Counted from the first letter of the stretch, positions 28,451 through 38,443 are shown. The stretch: DNA of 64,000 bases from CAZLQF01 sp964561545 (GCA_964561545.1 CAZLQF010000003.1:77836-141835), one strand, 5' to 3'. Notes: a model not told the origin generated them from the sequence alone. Translations and numbers: made by a program.

Positions 28451-28900
28451 ATGAAGGAGCAAAATCTTAAAATTAGGAAAGTCAAACTACCTAAAGACCA
28501 ACTAATCGTTGTCAGGGCTTTCAAGGGTGCTCTCTATAAGATACCAGCATCCATTGAAAAATTGAAAGCCGATCTTCGACATCAAGGTCTTTCATTTAGA
28601 GAATATGAAGCCATCTTAACGCTTGAGGGTTTTCCCACTATGGATGAAATCAATTCCTTAAAAGGCTGGTATGGGGTTATCGCCAATGAAGCCAACCAAG
28701 TAAATGATCCATTCGAAATACAAAAATTTCCTGCAGTCAGGTATTATTATGCCCGCTATAAAGGAACCATACCTGATGGTTTTGAAGCCGTTAGTAAAGC
28801 TATGAATTCAAAACGTGGGCAGAAGATCATCAAAACCTATATAGTCTTTTCTTATGAAAAAGGTGCATTAGTTAATGAATTCTTTTGTCAATTAGGTTGA
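28451..28900 (+). CDS. GyrI-like small-molecule-binding domain protein
   Basis: A 149-residue protein that looks like a GyrI-like/SOUL-type small-molecule binding domain, as found in AraC-family effector domains and in stand-alone proteins. The supporting features are the segment YKIPASIEKLKADLRHQG, the repeated beta-alpha-beta-like layout (two related halves), and the PAVRYYYARYKGTIPDGF strand-turn. No DNA-binding domain is present. The assignment is by overall look, without a catalytic motif. It follows the DinB gene at 68 bp. Confidence 0.55.
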   Translation: MKEQNLKIRKVKLPKDQLIVVRAFKGALYKIPASIEKLKADLRHQGLSFREYEAILTLEGFPTMDEINSLKGWYGVIANEANQVNDPFEIQKFPAVRYYYARYKGTIPDGFEAVSKAMNSKRGQKIIKTYIVFSYEKGALVNEFFCQLG

Positions 28901-29309
28901 AATTTTTGCTACTTGGTTTTTAAGCGGTTTTTATTAACTATCTACATTAGAGGGTCGATTCCCTTGCTTAAATTTTTAATAAATGAAATGTGCTATTAGG
29001 GGCTAACATCGCAATGGCAGGGTTTATCTATTGGTATATGGCATGTGCAACAACCAAAAGCAAAAAGTTCAAGGTTGTTATAAAACAACCAGAAATATTC
29101 CATTTCCTTCGTCTTTCTGGCCTATTATCATCAATCCTAAAGCCTGGATGCCTCATTCTTAGTTATTAAGTGTTTAATTTGTTGAGCATTAAAGCCAAAA
29201 TATAAGGCTTTAACGTTTGTTCTAAGTTAATTGAATGGTTATTTAAGATCAATCTACCAAACTACTTATCTTTGTTCGAATTTATTAGTTACGGGTACGT
29301 TTAAAGCTT
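28901..29309. other. Intergenic region without a recognisable gene
   Basis: A 409-bp AT-rich gap. A GGGTCGATTCCC motif at 28952-28963 superficially resembles a tRNA T-arm, but no acceptor stem or anticodon arm can be folded around it. The promoter-like element of the DUF952 gene is at the right end. Confidence 0.45.
29267..29274 (+). promoter_or_regulatory. Candidate -7 element of the DUF952 gene
   Basis: TATCTTTG matches TAnnTTTG exactly and lies 35 bp upstream of the ATG at 29310. I see no convincing -33 TTTG at the normal spacing. Confidence 0.45.
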
Positions 29310-29675
29310 ATGGATCAATTGATTTATCATATTAACAAACCAAATAGATGGGAAGAAGCCAAGAAAAAGGGTTACTTAACAACCGATAACTTTGAAAAAC
29401 GTGGTTTTATTCATTGCTCTACTAGAGCGCAAGTACTATTTGTTGCTAATGTGCTTTACAAAGGGCAAAAAGACCTGCTCTTATTAGGTTTGGATGAAGC
29501 GCTATTGGATGGTCAAGTAAGGTATGAGGAGCCGGGAGATGGCTATCCCCGTTTGTTTCCGCATCTCTATGGTAAAATTAATTTGAATTCGGTTAAAAAG
29601 ATCGCAGGATTTGAACCTGGAAAAGCTGGCTATTTTGTTTTCCCAGAGCAATTTGATGAAGTTACAACCAATTAA
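29310..29675 (+). CDS. DUF952 domain-containing protein
   Basis: A 121-residue protein of the DUF952 family, whose relatives include ADP-ribosyltransferase-like folds. No enzyme activity has been assigned to the family as far as I know. Conserved family blocks are LIYHINKPNRWEEAKKKG, RGFIHCSTRAQ and RLFPHLYGKINL. The ATG is supported by a TATCTTTG promoter-like box 35 bp upstream. The small lipoprotein gene starts 8 bp after its stop, so the two are probably co-transcribed. Confidence 0.8.
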   Translation: MDQLIYHINKPNRWEEAKKKGYLTTDNFEKRGFIHCSTRAQVLFVANVLYKGQKDLLLLGLDEALLDGQVRYEEPGDGYPRLFPHLYGKINLNSVKKIAGFEPGKAGYFVFPEQFDEVTTN

Positions 29676-29683
29676 ATTGAAAG

Positions 29684-29974
29684 ATGACCAGAAAGATGGT
29701 GTTGCTGTTTAATAGGATAAAAGGCTTGTTTAGAAGGGCTTTAAGCACCGGGGTTATCATGGTTGTCATCTTAGGGGGTTATGGCTGTAGAAAATGTATA
29801 GATTGCAGTTACACCTACCAAGACTCAAAATCCGGTAAAGAATTGGAATACAACTATGCCGAATTTTGTGGCTCCAATGAAGAGGTCGATAACTTTGAAA
29901 AAAAAGTTGAAAATGAAGCAGCAGAGGTGGATGGTGAAGTCAAGTGCCAAGAAGAAAATACTTTAATTAATTAG
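29684..29974 (+). CDS. Small putative lipoprotein, unknown function
   Basis: A 96-residue protein that I do not recognise. The N-terminus is basic and is followed by a hydrophobic run (VIMVVILGGYGC) ending in a Cys, a plausible though not canonical lipobox. The mature part is Cys-containing (CRKCIDCSY, EFCGSNEE, KCQEEN), with an acidic second half, so a small envelope protein with paired cysteines is likely. Another ATG within the first ten codons would also be possible. It follows DUF952 at 8 bp. Confidence 0.55.
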   Translation: MTRKMVLLFNRIKGLFRRALSTGVIMVVILGGYGCRKCIDCSYTYQDSKSGKELEYNYAEFCGSNEEVDNFEKKVENEAAEVDGEVKCQEENTLIN

Positions 29975-30010
29975 CAATGATATTTGAATGCTTTCTTTAA
30001 CAGATAACCT

Positions 30011-31477
30011 ATGAAAAAGTACTTATTTGAGATAATTGTGTTTTTTAGCGGTGCTATTGTTATGATTTTAGAAGTGGTGGGGTCAAGGGTTTTAGCACCT
30101 TATTTAGGTACTTCAATATTCATTTGGACCAGTTTAATTGGTATTATCCTGGCAAGTTTAAGCCTGGGTTACTATTTAGGCGGTAGGCTTTCAGACCGAT
30201 CTCCATCATTGGATGTACTTGCTACGATCCTGTTTTTTGCTGCCATTCTTGTTGGGATCACTACATACGTTAAAGCACCTTTTCTTAATTTTCTATTGTC
30301 CCAAACCTCTGATCTCAAATTAGGATCGGTTATAGCCACGATCGTATTATTTGCATTACCCAGTACGCTGTTGGGGATGGTTTCGCCTTATTGCATTAAG
30401 TTAAGGCTCAAAAGCCTTAATACAAGCGGAAGCACTGTGGGTAATTTGTATGCCATATCAACTATTGGAAGTATTGCGGGAACCTTTTCTGCCGGCTTTT
30501 ATTTGATCCCATGGCTTGGGACTACTACCATTTTGTTTCTTTTAGCCATCACGTTAATGATCTTGTCTATCCTTGCCTATGCCAAAAATCAATTTGTTTT
30601 GAGAACAGCCATTCTTTTTGGCCTAATCGTATTGGCCTATACCTATGAGAGCCATTCAAGTATTATAGAGGTTGATACGAAATACAACAAGGTTTGGATT
30701 TATTCTCAAAAGCCCCATGATACAAGCCGCGAAAAGAAAATAATGCAAGTAAATAGACAAAAAGCCTCAACTGTTTATACAGATACCAAAAGTACGGCCA
30801 GTGCATATGTCAAATATTTTGATCTGGCTAAATTTTTTAAACAAGATGTAAATAAAGCGCTAATAATAGGAGGGGCCGGTTACGAATACCCCCGCCATTT
30901 TTTAACCACTTTTCCTGATGCAACTATAGATGTTGTAGAAATCGATCCTAAGCTAACAGACCTGGCCAGGAGGCATTTTTATTTAAAAGACAATCCACGC
31001 TTGTCTATTCACCACATGGACGGACGTATCTTTTTAAACCAAATGCAGCAGCAATATGATGTGATCTATGGCAACGCATTTAATTCAGCTGCTTCAGTTC
31101 CTTACCATTTAACAACCCTTGAAGCGGCCCGCCAGATGAAAGGGGGCTTAAAGGAAGATGGGGCAGCCTTTATCAATGTTGTTTCTTCATTAAAAGGAGT
31201 AAAAAGTAAGTTTTTAAGGGCTGAATATAAAACCTTTAAAGCTGTTTTCAACCATATTTTTTTATTTCCGGTCCAATACCCAGATGATCCTAAAAAAATT
31301 CAAAATATTATTATGGTTGCATTAAAAGGTAAAGCACCTGAATCCCTAAGCAGTAAAAATCCAAAATTTCAAAAATACCTTGATCATTATTGGAATGAAC
31401 CCATTGAAACTGATTTGCCTGTTTTAACCGATAACCATGCCCCTGTTGATTATTACCTTGATGATATAACTGAGTAA
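30011..31477 (+). CDS. Membrane-fused spermidine synthase-like protein
   Basis: A 488-residue fusion. The N-terminal half has about six transmembrane segments (IVFFSGAIVMILEVVGSR, TSLIGIILASLSLGYYLGG and others). The C-terminal half, from about residue 270, is a spermidine-synthase-like Rossmann domain (LIIGGAGYEYPRHFL, DVVEIDPKLTDLARR, HMDGRIFLN and IYGNAFNSAASVPYHLTT). Such fused MFS/spermidine synthases are widespread in bacteria. Most lack demonstrated polyamine synthase activity, and the GGGDG motif is altered to GGAGY here. It lies 36 bp after the small lipoprotein gene on the same strand. Confidence 0.82.
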   Translation: MKKYLFEIIVFFSGAIVMILEVVGSRVLAPYLGTSIFIWTSLIGIILASLSLGYYLGGRLSDRSPSLDVLATILFFAAILVGITTYVKAPFLNFLLSQTSDLKLGSVIATIVLFALPSTLLGMVSPYCIKLRLKSLNTSGSTVGNLYAISTIGSIAGTFSAGFYLIPWLGTTTILFLLAITLMILSILAYAKNQFVLRTAILFGLIVLAYTYESHSSIIEVDTKYNKVWIYSQKPHDTSREKKIMQVNRQKASTVYTDTKSTASAYVKYFDLAKFFKQDVNKALIIGGAGYEYPRHFLTTFPDATIDVVEIDPKLTDLARRHFYLKDNPRLSIHHMDGRIFLNQMQQQYDVIYGNAFNSAASVPYHLTTLEAARQMKGGLKEDGAAFINVVSSLKGVKSKFLRAEYKTFKAVFNHIFLFPVQYPDDPKKIQNIIMVALKGKAPESLSSKNPKFQKYLDHYWNEPIETDLPVLTDNHAPVDYYLDDITE

Positions 31478-31635
31478 CCTAAGTTAATTATGGTATTTTT
31501 AGTAATAAGAATGTAGTTATTATAAAAATAGTAATAACCAATATTATATTTAGCTTATAATAAAAAATTAAAAAATTAAAAAACATAAAATATATAAATT
31601 ATATAAAGATAATGTCTTTGTTTAATTTTCTAAGG

Positions 31636-31668
31636 TTTGGTTTGTAAAATAAGTTTTTCCTAATTTTG
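31636..31668 (+). promoter_or_regulatory. Bacteroidota-type promoter of the type B PKD gene
   Basis: TTTG at 31636-31639, or alternatively 31641-31644, is followed by TAATTTTG at 31661-31668 with 21 or 16 bp between. This fits the TTTG/TAnnTTTG consensus. The leader to the ATG at 31713 is about 40 bases. The upstream DNA is very AT-rich. Confidence 0.55.
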
Positions 31669-31712
31669 AATTGCAATTGGTTAAGCTATTGAGTAATTAA
31701 AAACCTGAAGGA

Positions 31713-34700
31713 ATGAATCTTTTAAAGAGAGTAGTTATTGGTTTAACGATGTTAATCGTTGCGGGGTTATTGAATGTATCAACAACCCAAGGCCAATGCA
31801 CTAATATAGATTTCCAGGCTAATAAAACTAAGTCTTGTGTAAGTCAAATAACATTTAGTGCCACGGGCATTCCTGATAACAGCACCCTTTATTGGGATTT
31901 TGGAGAAGGAGAAATACAACGAAATGATACCTTCATTAAAGAATTTTTCTCAGAAAAAGGCTTTTATGATGTTGATCTTCGAGTGGTTTTGCCCAGTGGA
32001 AATGAGTGCAACATTCAAAAATCTGATTTTATTCAAATAGGGGTTAATCCCAATGCGGATTTTCAATTAAGTGATACATTGCTGTGCAATGGTTCGGGGA
32101 GTGTTACTTTTACGGATACTAATAAAGCCATCAACGAAAGAGATTGGGTAATCGGGGGACAGGATTACACCGATGCTGATTCTCAAATAACTCACAACTT
32201 TTCAAGTACAGGCTATAAAGACGCTTTTTTAATTACCAAAGATTCCTTGGGATGTAACTACTACTTACAAAAAGATTCTGTAGTTTATATACCACCTCAA
32301 GTCGGTGTTGATTTTAGTACCAGTGACGCCACTTCTGGTTGCACTCCGCTGAACAATATTCAAATCACCCCCAGCTTGAATCAAGGCGGACAAACTTTAA
32401 CCCAATACAAATGGTACTTTCCTGGTTCAGATGTTGATTCTGACTCTAGCTCCAGTGATCCTGTACCTCCGGCAATATCTTATGGATCCCGAGGTACTTA
32501 TGATGTTACATTCGAGGTCGAAACTGCCCTGAATTGTACTTATTCAACCACAAAAAGCGGTTTCATACAAGCCGGAGATTCAATCGGGGTGGATTTTTCA
32601 ACCAATACCGACAGTATTTGTTCTGGAGGCTCAGTAACATTAGTCAATGAGTCGGATAGTTCAGAAGCAAATGCCCCTGGCGGTTTTAATTGGGGCCTTG
32701 ATGGGGGTACTGTTGTTTCCTCATCAACCGATACGCAAGAGGTCAAATTCAATGCAACCGGTAGCAAAAATATAAGTTTGAATTATAGCGACAATGGCTG
32801 TTCTAATAACAAGACAGCAAATAATTTTATTTTTATAAAAGGTGTAACAGCCGATTTTAATGCCGATAGTATCCGAAATTGTCAACCTCCATTGACTACT
32901 TATTTCACCGATCAATCAACTTCCAACTCGGCTGGTTCCATTACCAGTTATGAATGGACCTTTTTTGACAAAACGGGCGATAATGTGCTGGGAACCTCAA
33001 CCAGTCAAAATGACAGTTTTACTTATGATTCTACAAACGGATTTGGCTCCTATGATGTAAAACTTAAAGTTACCCATTCCAACGGCTGTTCTGATTCAAT
33101 AACTAAAACTGAGGTGGCAACCATTGAGGAACCGAGGGTGCAGTTTAATGCTGAACATTCAGCCGTTTGTCCTCAGGATACCGTTAAATTTTCAAATAAC
33201 ACGGAAGCCTATTCTAAAATTGAAGAAAATGAAAAATTTGATTGGTATGTTTACGATGGAGGGCTCAACTTAATTGATTCAGCTAAGAATCCAGAAGAGT
33301 TTGGTTACCGGGTGCATGATTCATTGGGTAATTATAGTTTCAAACTCATTACCCATGATGGTGTAGGTTGTAACGACACGCTATTTGATACCAATACAGT
33401 TCAAGTAAAAGAACCAGCCATCAATTATACAATTGGTCAAAAACAAGTTTGCAGTGGGGTAAGTGTTAATTTTACAGCTTCTGATTCCAGCAATCTTCCA
33501 CTCGACTATACTTTTGATTTCAGCAATAAAGATACCTTATTTTCGAGGAATGGGAGCGATGTTAATACTGCCTTCCCAGCCCCTGGAACTTATGACGTAA
33601 AATTGACAGGAAAAGCTGATACTTTTTGTACCGATTCCCTTTCAAAAACGGATAGTGTTAAGATTAATAGTTTAGCAGGTGATTTTTTAATAGATAGTAC
33701 CAAGGGCTGCAGCCCGTTGACAACCAAAGTGAAGCCATCCAATTTTCAAATCAGCAATACCAACAACAATGATTCAATTCAATACACCTGGAGCGGATCT
33801 TCCGGAGTCAGTTTTTCAAATAAAACCGGAAAGGTAGATACCTCAAATATAGATTCCATTACTTCGGATGTTACCGTAACCGGTAACGGTAATTTTACCA
33901 TCACGCTTGATGCTAATAATTTAGAAGGCTGTTCTCAAACCATCAGTAAAACTAATGCCATTAGTTTGGGGACCAATGCAAGTTTTAATATGCCTTCCAA
34001 TGCTTGTTTGAATGATACCGTACAACTGTCCAACCAATCGCCTATAGATGACAACTCTAAATGGCTTAATGACAACCCTAACCTAGAATTCCTCCCTTTT
34101 GATATCGCAACGGATCCTGAAATTTCTTTTTCCGACACTGGCACTTATGAAGTAACCCTTGCTTCTACTTCTCAATTAGGATGTAAGGACACGATAACAG
34201 ATAGCATTACGGTCGAAAAAGTTACTGTAGATTTTTCATCTCAGGATACGTTTTATACGTGTGCTCCTCAAATTGTTAAGTTTCAAGGTACAGCCAATAA
34301 CGCAACGCAGTTCAGTTGGCATTTTGGGGATAATACTGGAACAGAAAATACGTCATCCCCCTCCAATAACCATCTGTATGAACAAAATACTGGCGGTACA
34401 GGGCAAGGTGGATTTGATGTTACGCTTATAGGAACTAATAGCAATGGATGTAGTGATACCCTTGTTAGGGACAATTACATACAGATCATTGGTCCTGCTC
34501 CTGAATTTACCATGAATAACAATAAAGGTTGCGAGCCACAAACCGTAACTTTTAATGATAGCAGCAAGAATGTTGAAACTTTTTATTTCGATTATGGAAG
34601 AGGGTTGCCAACTGATTCCAATGAAATCAACCCACGTACTTATCAAACAAAACCTGATGTAGCTTATACTTCTTATAAACCTTCTATGTTCGCTTTTGGC

Positions 34701-36683
34701 CCATCCGGCTGCCCACCTCGTACGTTTGAACCTGAAGATAGTATCGTTGCTTACAAAAGACCACGGGCACAATTTAATGCTGACCCCCACAAAGCATGTA
34801 ATCCTGTAGAGGTCCAGTTTTCCGATTCCACAACTTTCGGTGCTGATTATGAATGGGATTTACAACATGATGGCACCTTTGATGATACTGTCAAAAACCC
34901 CACCCACACCTATAGTCAACCAGGAGATTATTCTGTATTTATGCGAGTAACCACGCAATTTGGTTGTCAGGATTCCATGCTACAAACAGATACAATTACT
35001 TCCTATCCAGTACCAGAAGCTGATTTTGAAACCGCTGATACTTTCCTTTGCTATGGCGAGGAACTTAATTTGTCCAACTTAACCACGTCAAATACTTCCA
35101 TTACTGACTATCAATGGAATTTTGGAGATAATGGAGCTACGGATGACACGTCTGATCAAGAAAACCCCGCTCCCTATTCCTATCAAGCCAAAGGTCCGGC
35201 TACAGTTTCCCTGGCAATTGAAGATGTTAATGCTTGTAAAGATACCATGGTCAAAACGGATTATGTATTAGTGGACCGGGAAATTTTACCACCAACTACT
35301 GAGTTAAATTATGTGAGTGTGGAAGATAGCAACCGAATTAACTTAAATTGGCAACAAAACCCAATTGATGATTTTGTTAAATATTTCATTAACCGTAAAG
35401 AGCCTTCAACTACTTTCAGTAGGTATGATTCGGTTCAAAATCAAATAGATACAAGCTATTTAGACGTGCTTAGTAATCAATCTGCCAATTCTGGGCCTTT
35501 ATGTTATACAATGGAAACATCTGATGTATGTCGAAATATATCCAATCCAGGTCAAGAACATTGTTCAATTCATTTAACGATTTCAAATCCAGCTTCGGCT
35601 CAAAACCTACTTGATTGGACGCCCTACGTTGGCTGGACCGATGTAGATCGCTATTCAATATACAGGAAAACAGAAGACAGTACTTTTTCCTTGTTGACAG
35701 AAGTATCGGGCGACTCTACGCAATACCTTGACGAACCGGTTTGTAATGAACGCTATTGTTATTACATCATCGCTCATCATCCCAGCGAGGATTTTACCTC
35801 TAAGAGTAACCAAGCTTGCAAAGAACCGCCCTATGAACTACAAGAAGAACCGCTTGACCTGAACTATACCACAGTTTTAAATGATTCTTTTACCCAAACC
35901 TCTTGGGAGCCTGGTATCCAATCTAATATTGATGAATATATTATAGATCGGTATCAAAAGGAAAATGGTTGGCAACAAGAATATGCCACTACTGAATCAA
36001 CTCAGTTTAGGGATCTACCAGCAATGGTTAATCGCTCATCTTATCAATACCGGGTTACAGTAAAAGACCAATGTGGCAATGTAAGCGATCCGAGTAATGT
36101 TGGATCCTCTATCTATCTTCAAAGCATTAACAAAGAGGATGCGGTCCAGCTCAAATGGACGCCCTATGAAAATTGGAAATCCGGTATCCAGAATTACACC
36201 ATTAAAGCCTTAAAACAAAATGGCCAATTCGAGAAAATTGCTACTGTTTCAAGTGAGGATTCTGCCTACGTAGATGATGAATTGAAATTTGAAACCGCAG
36301 ACGGCTATTGTTATAAGGTAGTAGCCAAACAGAAAGGCTTACAAAATGACTCTTCCGTATCTAATAGTTCTTGCACCATTATTCCAGCCAGGGTATTTAT
36401 TCCTACAGGCTTTTCACCCAATGGCAATGGGCTTAACGAAACTTTTGGAGTCGTTGCAAAATCAGTCCGTAATCAAGCCGATGAAGATGGATTAGAATTT
36501 ACCTTTAAAATCTTTAATCGCTGGGGACAAATGGTATTTCAAACCAACGATCTGGACGAAGAATGGGATGGAACGATTGATGGTGAACCCGCCCCAACGG
36601 GCACTTATCATTATTTCCTGGAGGCTTATGGAAAAGATGAACAGCAATTTTTTATTGATGGTAAAGTGAAACTGATTAGGTAG
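31713..36683 (+). CDS. Giant secreted PKD/Fn3-like protein with gliding-motility (T9SS type B) C-terminal domain
   Basis: A 1656-residue secreted protein. A signal peptide (VIGLTMLIVAGLLNVSTTQG) is followed by a long array of roughly a dozen PKD-like domains up to about residue 1180, often with Cys pairs and strand motifs such as WDFGEG, WHFGDN and WNFGDN. About four fibronectin-III-like repeats follow (INLNWQQNPIDDFVKYFINRK, LLDWTPYVGWTDVDRYSIYRK). The C-terminus begins VFIPTGFSPNGNGLNETF and has IFNRWGQMVFQT and APTGTYHYFLEAYG, the classical gliding-motility-associated/type B T9SS signal. No enzyme domain is seen. It is likely a filament- or adhesin-type surface protein. Confidence 0.88.
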   Translation: MNLLKRVVIGLTMLIVAGLLNVSTTQGQCTNIDFQANKTKSCVSQITFSATGIPDNSTLYWDFGEGEIQRNDTFIKEFFSEKGFYDVDLRVVLPSGNECNIQKSDFIQIGVNPNADFQLSDTLLCNGSGSVTFTDTNKAINERDWVIGGQDYTDADSQITHNFSSTGYKDAFLITKDSLGCNYYLQKDSVVYIPPQVGVDFSTSDATSGCTPLNNIQITPSLNQGGQTLTQYKWYFPGSDVDSDSSSSDPVPPAISYGSRGTYDVTFEVETALNCTYSTTKSGFIQAGDSIGVDFSTNTDSICSGGSVTLVNESDSSEANAPGGFNWGLDGGTVVSSSTDTQEVKFNATGSKNISLNYSDNGCSNNKTANNFIFIKGVTADFNADSIRNCQPPLTTYFTDQSTSNSAGSITSYEWTFFDKTGDNVLGTSTSQNDSFTYDSTNGFGSYDVKLKVTHSNGCSDSITKTEVATIEEPRVQFNAEHSAVCPQDTVKFSNNTEAYSKIEENEKFDWYVYDGGLNLIDSAKNPEEFGYRVHDSLGNYSFKLITHDGVGCNDTLFDTNTVQVKEPAINYTIGQKQVCSGVSVNFTASDSSNLPLDYTFDFSNKDTLFSRNGSDVNTAFPAPGTYDVKLTGKADTFCTDSLSKTDSVKINSLAGDFLIDSTKGCSPLTTKVKPSNFQISNTNNNDSIQYTWSGSSGVSFSNKTGKVDTSNIDSITSDVTVTGNGNFTITLDANNLEGCSQTISKTNAISLGTNASFNMPSNACLNDTVQLSNQSPIDDNSKWLNDNPNLEFLPFDIATDPEISFSDTGTYEVTLASTSQLGCKDTITDSITVEKVTVDFSSQDTFYTCAPQIVKFQGTANNATQFSWHFGDNTGTENTSSPSNNHLYEQNTGGTGQGGFDVTLIGTNSNGCSDTLVRDNYIQIIGPAPEFTMNNNKGCEPQTVTFNDSSKNVETFYFDYGRGLPTDSNEINPRTYQTKPDVAYTSYKPSMFAFGPSGCPPRTFEPEDSIVAYKRPRAQFNADPHKACNPVEVQFSDSTTFGADYEWDLQHDGTFDDTVKNPTHTYSQPGDYSVFMRVTTQFGCQDSMLQTDTITSYPVPEADFETADTFLCYGEELNLSNLTTSNTSITDYQWNFGDNGATDDTSDQENPAPYSYQAKGPATVSLAIEDVNACKDTMVKTDYVLVDREILPPTTELNYVSVEDSNRINLNWQQNPIDDFVKYFINRKEPSTTFSRYDSVQNQIDTSYLDVLSNQSANSGPLCYTMETSDVCRNISNPGQEHCSIHLTISNPASAQNLLDWTPYVGWTDVDRYSIYRKTEDSTFSLLTEVSGDSTQYLDEPVCNERYCYYIIAHHPSEDFTSKSNQACKEPPYELQEEPLDLNYTTVLNDSFTQTSWEPGIQSNIDEYIIDRYQKENGWQQEYATTESTQFRDLPAMVNRSSYQYRVTVKDQCGNVSDPSNVGSSIYLQSINKEDAVQLKWTPYENWKSGIQNYTIKALKQNGQFEKIATVSSEDSAYVDDELKFETADGYCYKVVAKQKGLQNDSSVSNSSCTIIPARVFIPTGFSPNGNGLNETFGVVAKSVRNQADEDGLEFTFKIFNRWGQMVFQTNDLDEEWDGTIDGEPAPTGTYHYFLEAYGKDEQQFFIDGKVKLIR

Positions 36684-36716
36684 GCTTCAAATCTAAAGAA
36701 CTTGATCATTTGAAGC
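36684..36716. terminator. Hairpin between convergent genes (weak terminator)
   Basis: Arms GCTTCAAAT (36684-36692) and ATTTGAAGC (36708-36716) form a 9-bp stem with a 15-nt loop directly after the stop codon of the type B PKD gene. The T-tract is short (TGTTTAAC), so it is a weak terminator candidate. Confidence 0.5.
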
Positions 36717-36798
36717 TGTTTAACACTTGATTGTCTGGTAAATTGGCTTAAATGTTAGCTTCAGTTTGAGTTCTTAGCCAAAATTGGTCAGGGATGTA

Positions 36799-37935
36799 TT
36801 ATTGGCTATTAATTATAGTTTGCCCAATATTGAAGGTTCCGAACTTTAATTGATCGTATGTATTAACTAAGGCAATTTGGAGGTTCATGGGTTCACTAAG
36901 GATGGGAAAAGCAGCCTTTAATCCCAATTCTCTAATTAGTTTTGGATCAACCTCAATGATGCCTCCCAAAGCAATTACCGGCTTATCATATTTTTGGGCT
37001 AATTGACTAACGCCATTAATTACTTTGCCATATAGGCTCTGCCGGTCAATCTTGCCTTCCCCGGTAATGACGTAGTCGGATTCCATAACTTGAGTTTCAA
37101 ACTTGGTTTGTTCCATGACCAGGTCAATGCCTTTTTCCAGTGTTCCATTTAAAAAAGCGGCAGCTCCGGCTCCCAGTCCACCGGCAGCGCCAGCCCCTTG
37201 TAAATCTTTTACATCTTTTCCTAAAGCACTTTTGATTTGTTGGGCAAGGTTTCCCATACCTTTTTCCAGCGCTTCAACGTGCTGCGGGGTAGCTCCTTTT
37301 TGCGGGGCAAATATATGGGCAGCGCCTTTTGGCCCGGTTAACGGATTGACTACATCGCAAGCTACGCGAATTGTTACTCCGGAAAGATCTACTTTTAGAT
37401 GCCGGTCATCAATGGTGGCAATTTTGCTCAAGTTTGCTCCTTTTCCTTCCTGTTCATTTCCTTGCTCGTCCATAAACTGATAACCCAGTGCTTGCGCCAT
37501 TCCCATCCCACCATCACAAGTAGCACTGCCGCCTAAGCCCAAAATGATCTCATTCACTTGTTGATTTTGGATGGCATTAAGGATCAATTCGCCAGTTCCA
37601 TAAGTAGAAGTATAATAACAATTTCGGTCCTCCGGTTTTAGCAATTGCAAGCCTGAGGCTTGTGCCATTTCAATGAAAGCTGTTTTGCCGTCTGCGGAAA
37701 TGCCATATTCTGCCTCGATCAATCTGTTAAGGGGATCATGTGCTTGAATTTTGATGGAATGGCCTTTGGCATGAAAGGTTAGGATAGAAGCCAGGCCTTC
37801 GCCACCATCCGACAACGGGAAAAGGACTGTGTCTGTATTAGGGTTGGCTTCCAAAATGCCTTCCTGAATGGCTTGGCAAACGGTGATGGCATCTAAAGCA
37901 TCTTTGAATTTATCTGGTGCTATTAGGATCTTCAT
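36799..37935 (-). CDS. Glycerate kinase (GarK/GlxK type)
   Basis: A type I glycerate kinase of the GarK/GlxK family, which makes 2- or 3-phosphoglycerate from glycerate with ATP, in the cytosol. The 378 residues match the family. The N-terminus MKILIAPDKFKDALDAITVC, the glycine-rich PLSDGGEGLASILTF, the central GLGGSATCDGGMGMAQALGY and the C-terminal YVITGEGKIDRQSLYGKV are all hallmarks. A hydroxyacid dehydrogenase of the hydroxypyruvate reductase type lies upstream on the same strand, 508 bp away, which suggests glycerate/hydroxypyruvate metabolism (inference). Confidence 0.92.
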   Translation of the reverse strand: MKILIAPDKFKDALDAITVCQAIQEGILEANPNTDTVLFPLSDGGEGLASILTFHAKGHSIKIQAHDPLNRLIEAEYGISADGKTAFIEMAQASGLQLLKPEDRNCYYTSTYGTGELILNAIQNQQVNEIILGLGGSATCDGGMGMAQALGYQFMDEQGNEQEGKGANLSKIATIDDRHLKVDLSGVTIRVACDVVNPLTGPKGAAHIFAPQKGATPQHVEALEKGMGNLAQQIKSALGKDVKDLQGAGAAGGLGAGAAAFLNGTLEKGIDLVMEQTKFETQVMESDYVITGEGKIDRQSLYGKVINGVSQLAQKYDKPVIALGGIIEVDPKLIRELGLKAAFPILSEPMNLQIALVNTYDQLKFGTFNIGQTIINSQ

Positions 37936-38443
37936 GGGTGAAATGTTGAAATTAAAGTTTTAAAAATTTTAATTCATACAATTTTTGCGAAATAAGGTAT
38001 ATGTTACCCTTGGCTTAAGCCAGGGGGTTTGAGTTAGTAAACATGGGGCTTTAGCCTTTAATACGGATTGCCTTAAGTGCTAAAGCCCAATACATTTGCT
38101 CTTTTAAACCAAACCTGAACTTAGGGCAAGCAATAATTCTTTTATAAAACTGTTAATTTTAAGTAGCCATTTTAGCGGAAGCAAATTTTAAATGGTTTAA
38201 AAGATGAACCTTAGTTTTAAAATTCACTTATGATCCCCCTCTCCCGGCTGGAAAGAGGAGCGTATTCTTCTTTTACTGGAAGAAGGTTTAGGTTCAGGGC
38301 CATGAACTCAATAATTGCTCAAGTTTCTTAAGAACTTTCCTTTATCGTATTTGCTTTAAGTCGGCTTTGCATGAAGCTTAACTTCCTGTCAAAAAAAAAA
38401 ATAGAAGATTTTGTATTTACGGGATTTCTAAAATTGCAAGGTC
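37936..38443. repeat. Intergenic region with REP-like inverted repeats
   Basis: A 508-bp non-coding stretch. At 38007-38026 a stem (CCCTTGGC, TTAA, GCCAGGGG, with one mismatch) is followed closely by a perfect 10-bp inverted repeat. This pair is GGGCTTTAGC at 38046-38055 and GCTAAAGCCC at 38079-38088, with a 23-nt spacer. The pair looks like a REP-type intergenic palindromic element. A long A run lies near 38390. No ORF is supported. Confidence 0.55.

Noticed and set aside
28951..28966. tRNA-like T-arm (GGGTCGATTCCC)
   Set aside because: No acceptor, D or anticodon arm can be folded around it, and the loop is 6 nt instead of 7.
34353..34790. 145-codon minus-strand ORF
   Set aside because: Antisense within the type B PKD gene, which has strong domain evidence in the other frame.
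37103..37480. 125-codon plus-strand ORF
   Set aside because: It is the reverse-frame shadow of glycerate kinase, which has clear motifs on the other strand.
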